Assembly: GCA_044360075.1 (NCBI GenBank)
Contig: JBIKLA010000017.1
Coordinates: forward strand, 1 to 64,000
Direction of reading: 5' to 3'
From: OMII01 sp947467385
GTDB lineage: Bacteria > Bdellovibrionota_C > UBA2361 > OMII01
DNA length: 64,000 bases
Each line of letters starts with the position of its first letter. Position 1 is the first letter of the stretch. The notes under the pieces are model-generated. The model searched no databases, was not told the DNA's origin, and saw nothing but the letters and a program-made list of their open reading frames with translations. The translations under genes were made by a program, and so were the position numbers. This document shows positions 46,287-54,553 of the stretch, piece by piece.

Positions 46287-47021
46287 ATGTTTATTCCTCT
46301 CGGTGATGACAACTCAAGGCGCAGGTCCTTTCCCATCGTGGTGTGGACCATCGTCCTGCTCAACGCCATCGTCTGGTACCTTGAGCTAGCCCACGGAGAG
46401 CGTTTTATGGCCTCCTATGCGGCTATCCCGCTTGAGATCACCCGCGGCGTCGACCTCACAACAACCCAGTACCTCTCCGTCGACGGCCATCGGGTCGCAA
46501 TTCCCCAGGGACAGGGCCCAGAGCCGATTTACCTGACGATTCTTACCTCTATGTTCATGCACGCCTCGTGGATGCACATCATCGGCAACATGGTGTACCT
46601 CCTCATCTTCGGGGATCAGATTGAGGACGAGATGGGACACCTTCGATTCCTGCTCTTTTACCTGCTGGCAGGTGTCACTGCATGCTTCGCTCAGATATAC
46701 GCAGATCCAACATCTATTATTCCGTGTGTCGGAGCCTCTGGCGCTATTGCTGGCGTGCTCGGAGCCTACCTTATCCTCCATCCCCGGAACCCCGTGCGGG
46801 TGCTTGTCATACGATCCCTGGTCATCATGCCGGCATGGTTCGTCTTGGGCCTCTGGATCGTCATGCAGGTCCTCAGCCATGTCAACGAGGCGTTCACCGG
46901 CGGGCACTCTGGGGTCGCGTACATGGCCCACATCGGCGGATTTGCGGTGGGATTCGTCGTAAGCTTCGTTATGCGCACCCGCGCCCGCCGCAGACCCAGG
47001 CCTTTTTTCCATAGCCGCTGA
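46287..47021 (+). CDS. Rhomboid-family intramembrane serine protease
   Basis: The frame opens at a GTG at 46242, but the ATG at 46287 (MFIPLGDDNSRRR) gives a normal start with a basic patch before the first membrane helix. About six hydrophobic segments follow. The family signatures are present: HIIGNM (His97, Asn101), the nucleophile in GASGAIAG (Ser151) and the His of AHIGGF (His215). The catalytic dyad is intact, so the protein should cleave membrane-bound substrates. The loop after helix 1 (residues 50-85) is long. It is transcribed divergently from yggX-proC. Confidence 0.92.
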   Translation: MFIPLGDDNSRRRSFPIVVWTIVLLNAIVWYLELAHGERFMASYAAIPLEITRGVDLTTTQYLSVDGHRVAIPQGQGPEPIYLTILTSMFMHASWMHIIGNMVYLLIFGDQIEDEMGHLRFLLFYLLAGVTACFAQIYADPTSIIPCVGASGAIAGVLGAYLILHPRNPVRVLVIRSLVIMPAWFVLGLWIVMQVLSHVNEAFTGGHSGVAYMAHIGGFAVGFVVSFVMRTRARRRPRPFFHSR

Positions 47022-47310
47022 GGACGCGACTACCGAAGCATCGTCGGCACAAGCAAGCGAATTTTTGCTGGTCCGACCCATAAAAACAGGCGTGCCCTGG
47101 GTCTCCAGATGCCTCCCGTAGACCCGAAACGCAACCCTTCAACACAACGGAGGATCGCCCCGTCCACCCTGTGCGCAGCGGCACGAAACAGCCCGAAACG
47201 GCGCCGGATTGCGCCTCGCTTTTGCCGTCCGATTTTACAAATCCGTGACAACTCCCGCAAAAGCCTGTGACAAGTTGATTACCATAATCAACCGGTTTTT
47301 GGAGGGATCT

Positions 47311-47937
47311 ATGACCACACGAAGAACGGACGTAGAGCTTGTAAAGGGTGTTACCGGTCGGCAAGATGACTGCTTCGAGGAGCTGCTTGAACGCTACGGC
47401 TCGAAGGTCATCAACTTGGCGCTCAGGATTACGCGATGTCAGGAAGATGCTGAAGAGATTCTCCAAGAGGTGTTTATAACGATCCTTACGAAGGTCCAAA
47501 GCTTCGAGCATAAGGCCCAATTCTCGAGCTGGCTCTATCGCGTCACGATGAACGCCAGCTTCATGAAAATCCGCACCCGCAATCGGCGCCGCTCGGTTTC
47601 CCTTGAGGATGTCGAGCCGTCGATCAAGCAGAACTGGGCTGGTAACCGGTCTGAGCTGTGCGACGTTGACTTTATGTCGTCGCGGCATGAGCTCCGCTCG
47701 GCCATCCAGAAGGCAGTAGACCAGCTACCTGAGGAGTACCGCGCGATCTTCATTCTGCGGGACATCGACGGGCTCTCAAATGAGGCCGTGAGCCGCATTC
47801 TCCAGCTGTCGGTTCCGGCTGTTAAGAGCCGCCTCCACCGCTCGCGGCTGATCATGCGGCAGCAGCTCAGGTCGCATTACGATGGGTACCGGAACAAGGA
47901 CGTTGTGGACGATCTTGAGCCGGTGCACGTGGTCTAG
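47311..47937 (+). CDS. ECF-type RNA polymerase sigma factor
   Basis: The open frame starts at 47209, but the ATG at 47311 has a GGAGGG ribosome site at good spacing and gives 208 residues. Region 2 is visible (ALRITRCQEDAEEILQEVF, then FSSWLYRVTMNASFMKIR) and region 4 as QLPEEYRAIFILRDIDGLSN with VSRILQLSVPAVKSRLHRSR. It would direct polymerase to a specific stress or envelope regulon. No anti-sigma factor is adjacent, which is unusual for ECF genes. The C-terminal tail ends DDLEPVHVV. Confidence 0.94.
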   Translation: MTTRRTDVELVKGVTGRQDDCFEELLERYGSKVINLALRITRCQEDAEEILQEVFITILTKVQSFEHKAQFSSWLYRVTMNASFMKIRTRNRRRSVSLEDVEPSIKQNWAGNRSELCDVDFMSSRHELRSAIQKAVDQLPEEYRAIFILRDIDGLSNEAVSRILQLSVPAVKSRLHRSRLIMRQQLRSHYDGYRNKDVVDDLEPVHVV

Positions 47938-47942
47938 CGGCT

Positions 47943-47964
47943 GCGCCCAGCGATCGCTGGGCGC
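47943..47964 (+). terminator. Perfect GC hairpin just after the sigma-factor gene
   Basis: The 22-bp sequence is its own reverse complement: GCGCCCAGC followed by a central GATC and GCTGGGCGC. It starts 6 bp after the stop and is followed by AAACGCTCTTTG with no full T run. It probably ends or stabilises the sigma-factor transcript. Confidence 0.6.
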
Positions 47965-48049
47965 AAACGCTCTTTGACCTCACGCCGGAACGCGGTATAG
48001 AGAGCCCGTACGCTGCGGCCTTCAGCAACGGCCGGGCTCAACTATACCG

Positions 48050-48652
48050 ATGTCTTTTGTCGCCGCCTTTTACAGCTTTAGTGTGGACCTCAATCATGCC
48101 GATCTCGGCGTGTTTTGCCGTTTTCGCGTGAAGGTGCCGCTTCACCCCTACGAGTCCCTTGAGCACCTCTTCGCCCGCATGGTGGCGTTTACCCACTGCT
48201 ATCGGGAGGGGCAAAGCTTTTCGCAGGGCCTCTTTGAGCCAAAAGAACCCACCATCTGGCTTAACGACATTACCGGGAAAACCTTGCTCTGGGTTCAGGT
48301 GGGCTGTCCCGATAGGCGAAAGATCGAGCTTACGCTCCGATCCGCCCCGGATGCGGAGCACCGAATCTATTTCTACGAGGCGTCCCAAATTCAGGAATTC
48401 TGCCACTTGCTGCGAGGCAGCAAGACCAACTGGGTCCAAGACATCCAGTTCTTTATGATTCAGCCCACACTGCTCGAAGCTCTTGTCCCCATCTCGCGCT
48501 CTAGCCCGGAATGGCAGGTCACATACATCGACAACTATCTCTACCTCCAGGTTGACGGCACAGAACTCGAAAGCAACATCACGCCGGTGGATATCTGGGC
48601 CGAGTACCAAGAGAGCCTCCTTCGCGTGGAATCGGACAGTGCCGCAGGCTAG
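48050..48652 (+). CDS. yaeQ: YaeQ family protein
   Basis: The 200-residue protein is slightly longer than the usual 180. Conserved parts include FYSFSVDLNHADLGVF, SLEHLFARMVAFTHCYREG, LFEPKEPTIWLND, DRRKIELTLR and the C-terminal WQVTYIDNYLYLQVDG. YaeQ has a PD-(D/E)xK-nuclease-like fold in solved members. It was first noticed as a suppressor linked to RfaH, but its biochemical job is unclear. It is mainly known from gamma- and betaproteobacteria, which bears on the host lineage. Confidence 0.93.
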   Translation: MSFVAAFYSFSVDLNHADLGVFCRFRVKVPLHPYESLEHLFARMVAFTHCYREGQSFSQGLFEPKEPTIWLNDITGKTLLWVQVGCPDRRKIELTLRSAPDAEHRIYFYEASQIQEFCHLLRGSKTNWVQDIQFFMIQPTLLEALVPISRSSPEWQVTYIDNYLYLQVDGTELESNITPVDIWAEYQESLLRVESDSAAG

Positions 48653-48707
48653 CCACCACCCTAAAGCGGGATGCTCCGAGGCAGCTAACCTGCTACCGTT
48701 TCACGAT

Positions 48708-48983
48708 ATGAAGCGGCTGCACATCATCGTCGAGGGCAAGGTTCAGGGAGTCGGCTTTCGGCAGTTCACGGTCAAGCAGGCAGCGGAGCTTGGGATTACC
48801 GGCTGGGTGCGCAACCTGCCGGATGGGCGAGTTGAGGCGCTCGCTGAGGGTATTCCCGGCGCCCTAGCTGCGTTTTTGCGCTTGCTGGAGCGAGGCCCAA
48901 GGCTAGCTCGGGTAGAGAAGGTGACCTCCGCTAGCTCAGATTTAACGCAATCCGAATTTATAAGCTTTGAGTTTCGGCACTAG
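48708..48983 (+). CDS. acyP: Acylphosphatase
   Basis: The frame opens far upstream, inside yaeQ, but the ATG at 48708 gives a 91-residue protein of normal family size. The active site is intact: Arg18 in GVGFRQF and Asn36 in GWVRNLPDGRVE. It hydrolyses acyl-phosphates such as carbamoyl or acetyl phosphate. It follows yaeQ by about 55 bp on the same strand. Confidence 0.93.
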   Translation: MKRLHIIVEGKVQGVGFRQFTVKQAAELGITGWVRNLPDGRVEALAEGIPGALAAFLRLLERGPRLARVEKVTSASSDLTQSEFISFEFRH

Positions 48984-49083
48984 GTGAGCTACGGTTTCGA
49001 AGGTTTCGCAGACCAAATCGTGATTCGGGCGTTCCCTAAGAGGAACGGCTCCGCCCCAAGCGTTTTAGAGGCAGTGGTCGCGT

Positions 49084-49914
49084 ATGTCGGGATTCGAGCC
49101 GCGCCGTCAGAACGAATCAAAGCAGGGGGAGAACCCCCACTTTCTTCCATCCCTTGACGCGTCGCTACCACCGCTTCCGGAACGGACAAGAAAGAGCTCC
49201 CCGCGGGAGATCGAGGTGCGATTCTTCGTTCCTGACAGGCTCGTCGAAGAGCTGGCCTCCCGGCACGAATACGTCTCGATCGAGCAGCACTATTTTTCGG
49301 ACAAAACCATCAAGGACCTCATCAAGCGCTTCGGAGTCGCAAAGGTGGTGAGCGACCATGATTCCTTTAACACCGCTCGTATCCGGCGCACGAAGTTCTC
49401 AAAAGACAACACGATATACGAGCTTGAGTTTAAGGGGCCGAAAGAGATGGCGGGGGGCGCCCCGATATCGCGCAGCGAGTTCGGCATCGCGATAACTAAG
49501 GAGCTCTTCGCAGAGCTGCGACCGAAGGCGACCGAAGGCTCTCTTAAGAAGCGGCGTTACCTTATAAACGGCAAGATTGAGGATGCAAAAGCTTGGAAAA
49601 GCGCCTCCGGCCATCTGGATCTGCTGCGCCGAGCAGGACCGTCAATGGAGCGAGTGAACCCGTCGTTTGCGACGATCGACATCGAGCTATCGTCAGAGCG
49701 GCTCCTTCCTGCGCTTCGTGCGGGTAAGCACTCGTTCAAGTTTCTCGACCAGTGCGTCGAGATCGGAAGGCTCGACAGCTCGGTTCGCACGGCCATCGCA
49801 AACAGCACCATCGCTCTTGAGGGCATCGAGGGGCGACAGGAGAAGGCCCTGGAGGAGCTTCGAGATGAGGCAAAGCGCGTCAGGAAACTTCAAGAGAAGC
49901 TTCGGGGAAGGTAG
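49084..49914 (+). CDS. CYTH-like (triphosphate tunnel) protein, function unknown
   Basis: The 276-residue protein has a polar N-terminal tail of about 40 residues and then the CYTH entry motif REIEVRFFV (Glu42, Glu44, Arg46 as ExExR). Later strands fit a tunnel metalloenzyme: ARIRRTKF, YELEFKGPKE, KKRRYLINGK and FATIDIELSSE, with paired basic and acidic side chains. The C-terminal 60 residues are charged helix (EKALEELRDEAKRVRKLQEK). CYTH proteins hydrolyse or cyclise triphosphates (thiamine-PP-P, inorganic PPP, ATP). The substrate is not readable and sequence similarity is distant. Confidence 0.65.
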   Translation: MSGFEPRRQNESKQGENPHFLPSLDASLPPLPERTRKSSPREIEVRFFVPDRLVEELASRHEYVSIEQHYFSDKTIKDLIKRFGVAKVVSDHDSFNTARIRRTKFSKDNTIYELEFKGPKEMAGGAPISRSEFGIAITKELFAELRPKATEGSLKKRRYLINGKIEDAKAWKSASGHLDLLRRAGPSMERVNPSFATIDIELSSERLLPALRAGKHSFKFLDQCVEIGRLDSSVRTAIANSTIALEGIEGRQEKALEELRDEAKRVRKLQEKLRGR

Positions 49915-50010
49915 CGCCTCCTCGTTCGGCGAGAGCTAACTTTGGCCGCGTAACAAGGCTCTCTGACCACCGTGGCTATTAGTTTTCCCTTCTTACAACG
50001 CGAGAACGCA

Positions 50011-50123
50011 CTAGTTAGCCATCTCAATTCCGTGCTTGCTCTTGAGGCTCTCAACGAGACCGCCTAATGCGGCGTCGACCTCTTCGCTCTTGAGCGTCCG
50101 GTCGTTGCGCTGGAAGGTGATGC
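50011..50123 (-). repeat. 113-bp exact copy of the pheT 3' end (orphan copy)
   Basis: Identical to 54554-54666, including the pheT stop. It encodes only the last 36 codons of PheT plus stop in the same orientation, has no upstream coding sequence and stops abruptly where the MITE-like element begins (50124). This is a remnant or target duplicate, not a gene. It marks the far edge of the inserted block. Confidence 0.92.
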
Positions 50124-50533
50124 AGGAAACAACTACTTGTGAGTAAAGTGCTCCCCGTACTGTGGCACCACACTACTTCTGTGCATGTAGCGACATATCA
50201 CTTTTGTACGAGGCTTATGATTTCAGTTCTCAGGCTGAGGGTTGAGGCGTTCGCTTCAAGTCTTCTGGCTTTCGTTTCTCAAGTCCCCGTTTATATTCGT
50301 CTCGTCCTTGAAATTTACTGATAGCCCCGGGGCTTGTCGTCTCTCGTTCGAGCGATTACTCGACGCTATTATTTCACGGTCCTCAATATCGATCGCAACA
50401 CAGCGAAACACGCGATGCTTCTTTAGTCAGCCCTATCGGTTACACTGGTGGAACGTGTGAGTAGTTTGCCGTGTCAAAAAATGGGCCGTAAGCTCAAGGG
50501 GGCTCGTGTATCTCCGACACAAGTAGATTCTTT
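50124..50533 (+). mobile_element. Dispersed MITE-like element, copy 2 (about 410 bp)
   Basis: It matches 5381-5875 and lacks about 80 internal bp of that copy. The ends form an imperfect inverted pair: left AGGAAACAACTACTTGTG, right (reverse complement) AGAAAGAATCTACTTGTG. It abuts the duplicated pheT fragment exactly and ends about 60 bp before the wHTH gene, so it may supply that gene's promoter. No coding capacity was seen. Confidence 0.65.
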
Positions 50534-50591
50534 CTTCTTAACACACTAAATTGCGCTATATTTATTGTTCGAAAAATCGTACATTATAAAG

Positions 50592-50978
50592 ATGGAGCAC
50601 CTTCTCGTTTCATACTTAGCGCAGGATCTGACCTTAAAGATCGTACGCGGGCTCTTGTCTGCCGGCGTACCCCGCCATCTACGAGACCTTGCGCGAGACT
50701 ATGCTGCATCCCCTGCCGGCGTCGCCGACGTGATAAACCGCCTAAAAGACGCGGGCGTTGTGGCCGAGACAAAGCAGGGAAATCGACGGCTCATTAGCCT
50801 CAAGATGAGCGAAAGAGAACGCGAAGCACTTGCGAGCCTCTTCGCCGTGTACGAATCTCAGCTGGTGAGAACGAGGGCGAAGCGAATAAATCGTCAGCCA
50901 GATCGCATCGCAAACAAGTTTAAAGATATGGACGAGATGTACGAATTCTACCGAACAGCTAAGCGTAGGCATCAATGA
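50592..50978 (+). CDS. Winged-helix protein, probable AbiEi-like antitoxin
   Basis: The frame begins at a TTG (50565), but the ATG at 50592 (MEHLLVSYLAQDL) is more likely; it gives 128 residues. The N-terminal half is a winged helix (VPRHLRDLARDYAASPAGVA, then INRLKDAGVVAETKQGNRRL). The C-terminus is helical and basic. The last 4 bp overlap the next start (ATGA), so the pair is translationally coupled. Position before a nucleotidyltransferase-type toxin suggests it represses the operon and neutralises the toxin. Confidence 0.75.
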   Translation: MEHLLVSYLAQDLTLKIVRGLLSAGVPRHLRDLARDYAASPAGVADVINRLKDAGVVAETKQGNRRLISLKMSEREREALASLFAVYESQLVRTRAKRINRQPDRIANKFKDMDEMYEFYRTAKRRHQ

Positions 50979-51580
50979 GGCTTACACCGCTCCAAGCGTT
51001 GAAGAGAACGGTCGCGGCTCTGTCAGAGTTGCCGTGTCGGTTTTGTCTAGTTGGAGGGCATGCAGCGAGTCTCTACCGGTCTCAGGAGCGCTTCACGAAG
51101 GATGTCGATTTCGCACTTGTCGCAGATGCCAAGGGCAAGTCTCGTGTGATTGCGTCGCAAGCGATCGAAAAACTAGGCATGAAGCCGGTTGCAGGATTTA
51201 TGGTGTTAGGCGATGCCGAGAGACGAGAACGCGCTCTATGTATGGTCACCTCAGAGCCGCCAGCTTCTGAGCTAACGGGGCTCGTAGATATACTGCTACC
51301 GGAAGTGCCTTGGGTTTTAGACGCCGTCGGGCGGGCACAAGACAACCTTATCGACCTTGGATTCGCAAAGGTTCCCGTAATCACCCCTGAAGATCTGATC
51401 CTTGCCAAATGCTATGCAGTGCGAAACTCTCCCGACCGATTTCAAGATCTCGATGACTTGAAGCAGCTTTTTAAGGATGTAAGAGACCTCGACACCGACT
51501 ACCTTCGGCGCAGGTTAGTTGAGCTAAAGCTGACGATACCAGATCAAATAAAGCAGTTTGTGCCGGATGTGCTCAGCTGA
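50975..51580 (+). CDS. Nucleotidyltransferase-fold AbiEii-like toxin
   Basis: The 201-residue protein has the minimal nucleotidyltransferase signature: LVGGHAASLYRSQERFTKDV followed by DFAL, meaning a GG turn and an Asp-x-Asp metal pair. A further acidic VDILLPEVPWV strand and LILAKCYAVRNSPDRFQDLD follow, as in AbiEii/AbiGii and related proteins. AbiE systems act as type IV toxin-antitoxin and phage-abortive modules. The operon order (wHTH, then NTase) fits. Its RNA or nucleotide target is unknown. Confidence 0.75.
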   Translation: MRLTPLQALKRTVAALSELPCRFCLVGGHAASLYRSQERFTKDVDFALVADAKGKSRVIASQAIEKLGMKPVAGFMVLGDAERRERALCMVTSEPPASELTGLVDILLPEVPWVLDAVGRAQDNLIDLGFAKVPVITPEDLILAKCYAVRNSPDRFQDLDDLKQLFKDVRDLDTDYLRRRLVELKLTIPDQIKQFVPDVLS

Positions 51581-51591
51581 GTCGAAATCCC

Positions 51592-51704
51592 TGTCAGTCA
51601 TGACTTTCCCCCTTTTTCGGCCTGCCTACTCTTCGGAGGTTGGGTCCGAATCCCTGATTGGTGCCCGGGAAATCCGCTAAAAAGTCGGGAAGTCATGACT
51701 GACA
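51592..51704 (+). repeat. Palindrome-ended 113-bp repeat, copy I
   Basis: The ends are inverted: TGTCAGTCATGACTTTCC on the left and GGGAAGTCATGACTGACA on the right. The inside is GC-rich and can fold further. It lies 11 bp after the toxin stop and could act as a terminator. The nine bases before it (CGAAATCCC) are also shared with the other copies. Confidence 0.9.
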
Positions 51705-51749
51705 CTGAGGTATCCCAGCAACTATCCTTGGCGCAATCGCCCTTCACAA

Positions 51750-53120
51750 TCAAAAAATTGAGTGCCAGGCGTCCGCCATGTCGACATCGTCCTCTTGACC
51801 ATCTCGAACTTCAATGAAATTTTCTGCGCCAGGCATGTATACATTTAACTTCCCCACCTGCCGTCGCATTCGATTGCTGACGCCGATCTCAGCGGTATTT
51901 GAGGCGGAGAAAATCGAATTGCCATACATGACGAACGGATATTTCAAAGTTCCGCCGCCGCCGAAGTTCATGCCCTGAAGTTGGGTGTAAATCCTATTGT
52001 CGCTGAAGGTGCCCCCCATCGTTCTCCACCTTGCCCAATCGGTCGGGGGAAAAAACCAAGGAAAGATGCCGATCTGAACGCAGATCTCCACTCTGGAGTT
52101 GCAATTAAACATGTTGTTGCTGATGTTAAATCCGCGGAAGTCAGCCCATTCTGCCTTCCCTGGCGAAGTCCGAAGGCTCCAGTTGGTCAACATGAAACCT
52201 GCAAAAGAATGCCGACTCAAGTGCCTGATTATATTTCCGCTGAAGGTCGAATTTGTCGCCCCGCCTATCACAACATCGACATCCGTGGAATCCTGAAACA
52301 GGTTGGCGGTGATCGTAGCACCCGAAACTTTGCCGATGGTCAGTCCGTCACTCCAGATTGTCCTGTCAGGAAAGCCCAATCCATTATGTGCGATGTAGTT
52401 TTTCGTAATAACCGAACCAACGCCGGTCTTGGCAACAGCCCAGCCGATCGCGGTTCCGCAAAGTGCATTTACTGAGGCAGAGTAGCGCATTGTATTGTTA
52501 GCGCCGCCTGCTTCCATCACATTTCTACCATATCCCTTTGATCCGCAATTTTCGGTGATGGCTTCATTTCTACTTCGAGCCTCTAAAGCGCCGTCCAATG
52601 CGATATGGTCGACGGTAATACGATTCACGGGCCGTGAATTTTTTCCAATTAAGAGCAGCGCCTTTTCGGCAAAGTCGTCAGCGGCGCGGAGAACCGCACA
52701 TGGTTTTGAGGTCGGATCCTTCATGCAAGTCGTTGTATCTTCGGAAAGGTTCTGCGTAGACAACGTGATGCCGTCGTACAGAATCTGGATAGTCGAACGA
52801 ATCAGGTAAACACCGGGAGGTAGTGCCAACACCGTGTTGGCTGCGTTCAAGCAGGAGTTGATGCCTGGTGCGGCATCGCATCCGCCACCGGTATCGACAA
52901 CGGTTCCGTTACAAATGGTTGCCATGGGACCTATGCATCCGGGTGGAACTGGCAGCTGCGGAGTATTGACAATAGAATCGCTATTGTCGTCTGCTGGTTG
53001 AGCACTACCGCTGGGTAATTCGCCTTGCGCGCAGTTGGGTAGGAATGCAACCAGCAGGATTGCATAGAAGCCCAGCAATCGGATCAGATGTGATAAAATA
53101 GTTTCAGGAATCTTTACCAT
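51750..53120 (-). CDS. Secreted right-handed beta-helix protein
   Basis: The 456-residue protein has an N-terminal hydrophobic export signal (LIRLLGFYAILLVAFLPNCA). A Cys-rich lead region follows (PGCIGPMATICNGTVVDTGG). The body from about residue 90 is a series of short strands such as ITVDHIALDGALEA, ITKNYIAHNGLGF, ATITANLFQDSTDVDVVIGG and STFSGNIIRHLS. This pattern is typical of parallel beta-helix (pectate-lyase-like) proteins. No catalytic residues can be assigned. It is the only minus-strand gene in the island and is bracketed by repeat copies I and II. It may bind or cleave polysaccharide. Confidence 0.8.
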   Translation of the reverse strand: MVKIPETILSHLIRLLGFYAILLVAFLPNCAQGELPSGSAQPADDNSDSIVNTPQLPVPPGCIGPMATICNGTVVDTGGGCDAAPGINSCLNAANTVLALPPGVYLIRSTIQILYDGITLSTQNLSEDTTTCMKDPTSKPCAVLRAADDFAEKALLLIGKNSRPVNRITVDHIALDGALEARSRNEAITENCGSKGYGRNVMEAGGANNTMRYSASVNALCGTAIGWAVAKTGVGSVITKNYIAHNGLGFPDRTIWSDGLTIGKVSGATITANLFQDSTDVDVVIGGATNSTFSGNIIRHLSRHSFAGFMLTNWSLRTSPGKAEWADFRGFNISNNMFNCNSRVEICVQIGIFPWFFPPTDWARWRTMGGTFSDNRIYTQLQGMNFGGGGTLKYPFVMYGNSIFSASNTAEIGVSNRMRRQVGKLNVYMPGAENFIEVRDGQEDDVDMADAWHSIF

Positions 53121-53623
53121 ACGGTAAGGCGTCGGTAAAAACCCGTTAACTCTTAACCAAATGGACTCGATCGATAATTTATATTGCTAAGAAGATCGAT
53201 CACTTTTTCGCGAGTATCTCCTAAGTACCGAATCTCAGGTTCTTAGCTGAAAGACGTCCCCCGGCGCTTTGTTAGGTTTGCCTAAATGAGGGAGCAGATG
53301 GGTAGTTATATCGAAACCCCTGTCAGTCATGACTTTCCCCCTTTTTCGGCCTGCCTACTCTTCGGAGGTTGGGCCCGATCCCCTGATTGGTGCCCGGGAA
53401 ATCCGCTAAAAAGCCGGGAAGTCATGACTGACATGAGTTTCTGACATGAGTTTCCATTAGATCCTATCGATCTTCTTGGGGCACTGAGATCGTTGGCTTC
53501 CCCCTGCGAGCTACAACTCACCAGTAGGATATAGAAATGGTGTCCAATCGCCGCCGGTAATCCTAAAGAAATCCTTCTAATCTGCCGATCTAAGAAATAC
53601 GCTGGTCGTGGGAGGATGATTCT
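53121..53623. other. Non-coding island segment holding repeat copy II
   Basis: AT-rich and without genes. It contains the probable promoters of the divergent beta-helix gene and of the 53624 gene, plus repeat copy II. After copy II a short direct repeat (CTGACATGAGTTTC-like) occurs twice within 30 bp. Confidence 0.4.
53321..53433 (+). repeat. Palindrome-ended 113-bp repeat, copy II
   Basis: Nearly identical to copy I, with the same inverted ends and the same CGAAACCCC lead. It lies between two divergently read genes, so it cannot simply be a terminator for one of them, which speaks for a mobile or recombination role. Confidence 0.9.
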
Positions 53624-54412
53624 ATGAGCACACTAGAGAGTAAAAAGGGCGCCGGGGCTGCAGGGCCTAGTAACCTTGCAGCTGCGAATCTGCCCTCAGG
53701 CGAGCGGCCTTGGGAGGTGGTAGCCAAGGAGCTTGGCAGGAACTTTCTTGGGCCCGCTGAGTGGAGGAACCGGTTTAACGTGGACGTAGGCGTGATTCCA
53801 CCGATACCAACCTCTCTCACCCAAGCGCTATTAAACTCCGGTTGTCCGATAGAGCCAGGCAAGCAAATTAAGGATACGCACATTCTTGTTCTTATTCCTA
53901 AGATGGTTAATGGGGAGGAGTACAGTGCGCTTAAGTTGTACGAGCTTTGTTCTACAAAAAAGGGCCCTGGTAATAAGTTGGTTGATGATCGTTATGATTC
54001 CTGGAAGGAGCAATCATGGGCATCCACCAAGCAAATCGCAAGTGAGTGGGTGCTGATATCGAAGAGAGATCCTGATCCGAGTAATGTTTCTACCGAGAGG
54101 CACTTTAGGGATAAAAATATAGCGCAGCAAGATAAGGTGCATAAGACATACTACCCCGAGCACCGGGAGGTAAGGGCGGTAGAGCTTATGACAGCAGTGT
54201 TACTGATCGATCTGGTTATGCTTAATCAAGAGAGATTGTTGCGCGACTGCTGGCTTCGCTGCGAAGAGCCAAATGCTTCTGGCGGCCGCGTCTGCGTCGG
54301 CACTTTTACTAATGGCTTGGGGGGCCACGATTTCATCGGCGTCAGCGCCAATGTCCTTGGCAATGACTATTACAGCATCGGTCGTGCTCTTGCCCGGGAG
54401 TTAAAAACGTGA
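53624..54412 (+). CDS. Protein of unknown family, island-borne
   Basis: The 262-residue protein starts at an ATG preceded by GGGAGGATG. It is soluble with no signal or membrane segment. Notable stretches are AEWRNRFNVDVGVIPPIP, KQIKDTHILVLIPKMVNGEE, ASEWVLISKRDPDPSN, EVRAVELMTAVLLIDL, LRCEEPNASGGRVCVGTF and a terminal SIGRALARELK. Tightly patterned Trp, Pro and Cys suggest a real conserved fold. I have no function to offer. Codon use is more AT-rich than in the neighbouring chromosome. It ends about 20 bp before repeat copy III. Confidence 0.8.
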   Translation: MSTLESKKGAGAAGPSNLAAANLPSGERPWEVVAKELGRNFLGPAEWRNRFNVDVGVIPPIPTSLTQALLNSGCPIEPGKQIKDTHILVLIPKMVNGEEYSALKLYELCSTKKGPGNKLVDDRYDSWKEQSWASTKQIASEWVLISKRDPDPSNVSTERHFRDKNIAQQDKVHKTYYPEHREVRAVELMTAVLLIDLVMLNQERLLRDCWLRCEEPNASGGRVCVGTFTNGLGGHDFIGVSANVLGNDYYSIGRALARELKT

Positions 54413-54432
54413 TCCTTGGTTAACGAAACCCC

Positions 54433-54544
54433 TGTCAGTCATGACTTTCCCGCTTTTTCGGCCTGCCTACCTTGGGAGGTTGGGCCCGATCCCCTGATTG
54501 GTGCCCGGGAAATCCGCTAAAAAGTCGGAAAGTCATGACTGACA
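54433..54544 (+). repeat. Palindrome-ended 112-bp repeat, copy III
   Basis: Same inverted ends as copies I and II, one base shorter. It ends 9 bp before the pheT stop and so forms the right edge of the island. It could form a hairpin at the 3' end of both the 53624 gene and pheT. Confidence 0.9.
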
Positions 54545-54553
54545 CGAGCTTCC

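Larger units (their letters stand above)
50124..54553. mobile_element. Putative genomic island inserted at the 3' end of pheT
   Basis: The 4,430-bp block sits between two 113-bp direct copies of the pheT terminus. It is more AT-rich than its flanks. It contains a MITE-like element, an AbiE-like toxin-antitoxin pair, a secreted beta-helix protein, an unrecognised protein and three palindrome-ended repeats. Integration at a gene's 3' end with the end restored is a known habit of site-specific elements, usually at tRNA genes. No integrase gene is present, so the mechanism is open and the element may be decayed or moved in trans. Confidence 0.7.

Noticed and set aside
50011..50123. A short gene or pseudogene copy of pheT
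   Set aside because: Only the last 36 codons are present, identical to the resident end; it is an insertion footprint and not a decayed gene.
51592..54544. The three palindrome-ended repeats as integron attC sites
   Set aside because: They lack the RYYYAAC / GTTRRRY core boxes and there is no integrase gene; kept only as cassette-like repeats.
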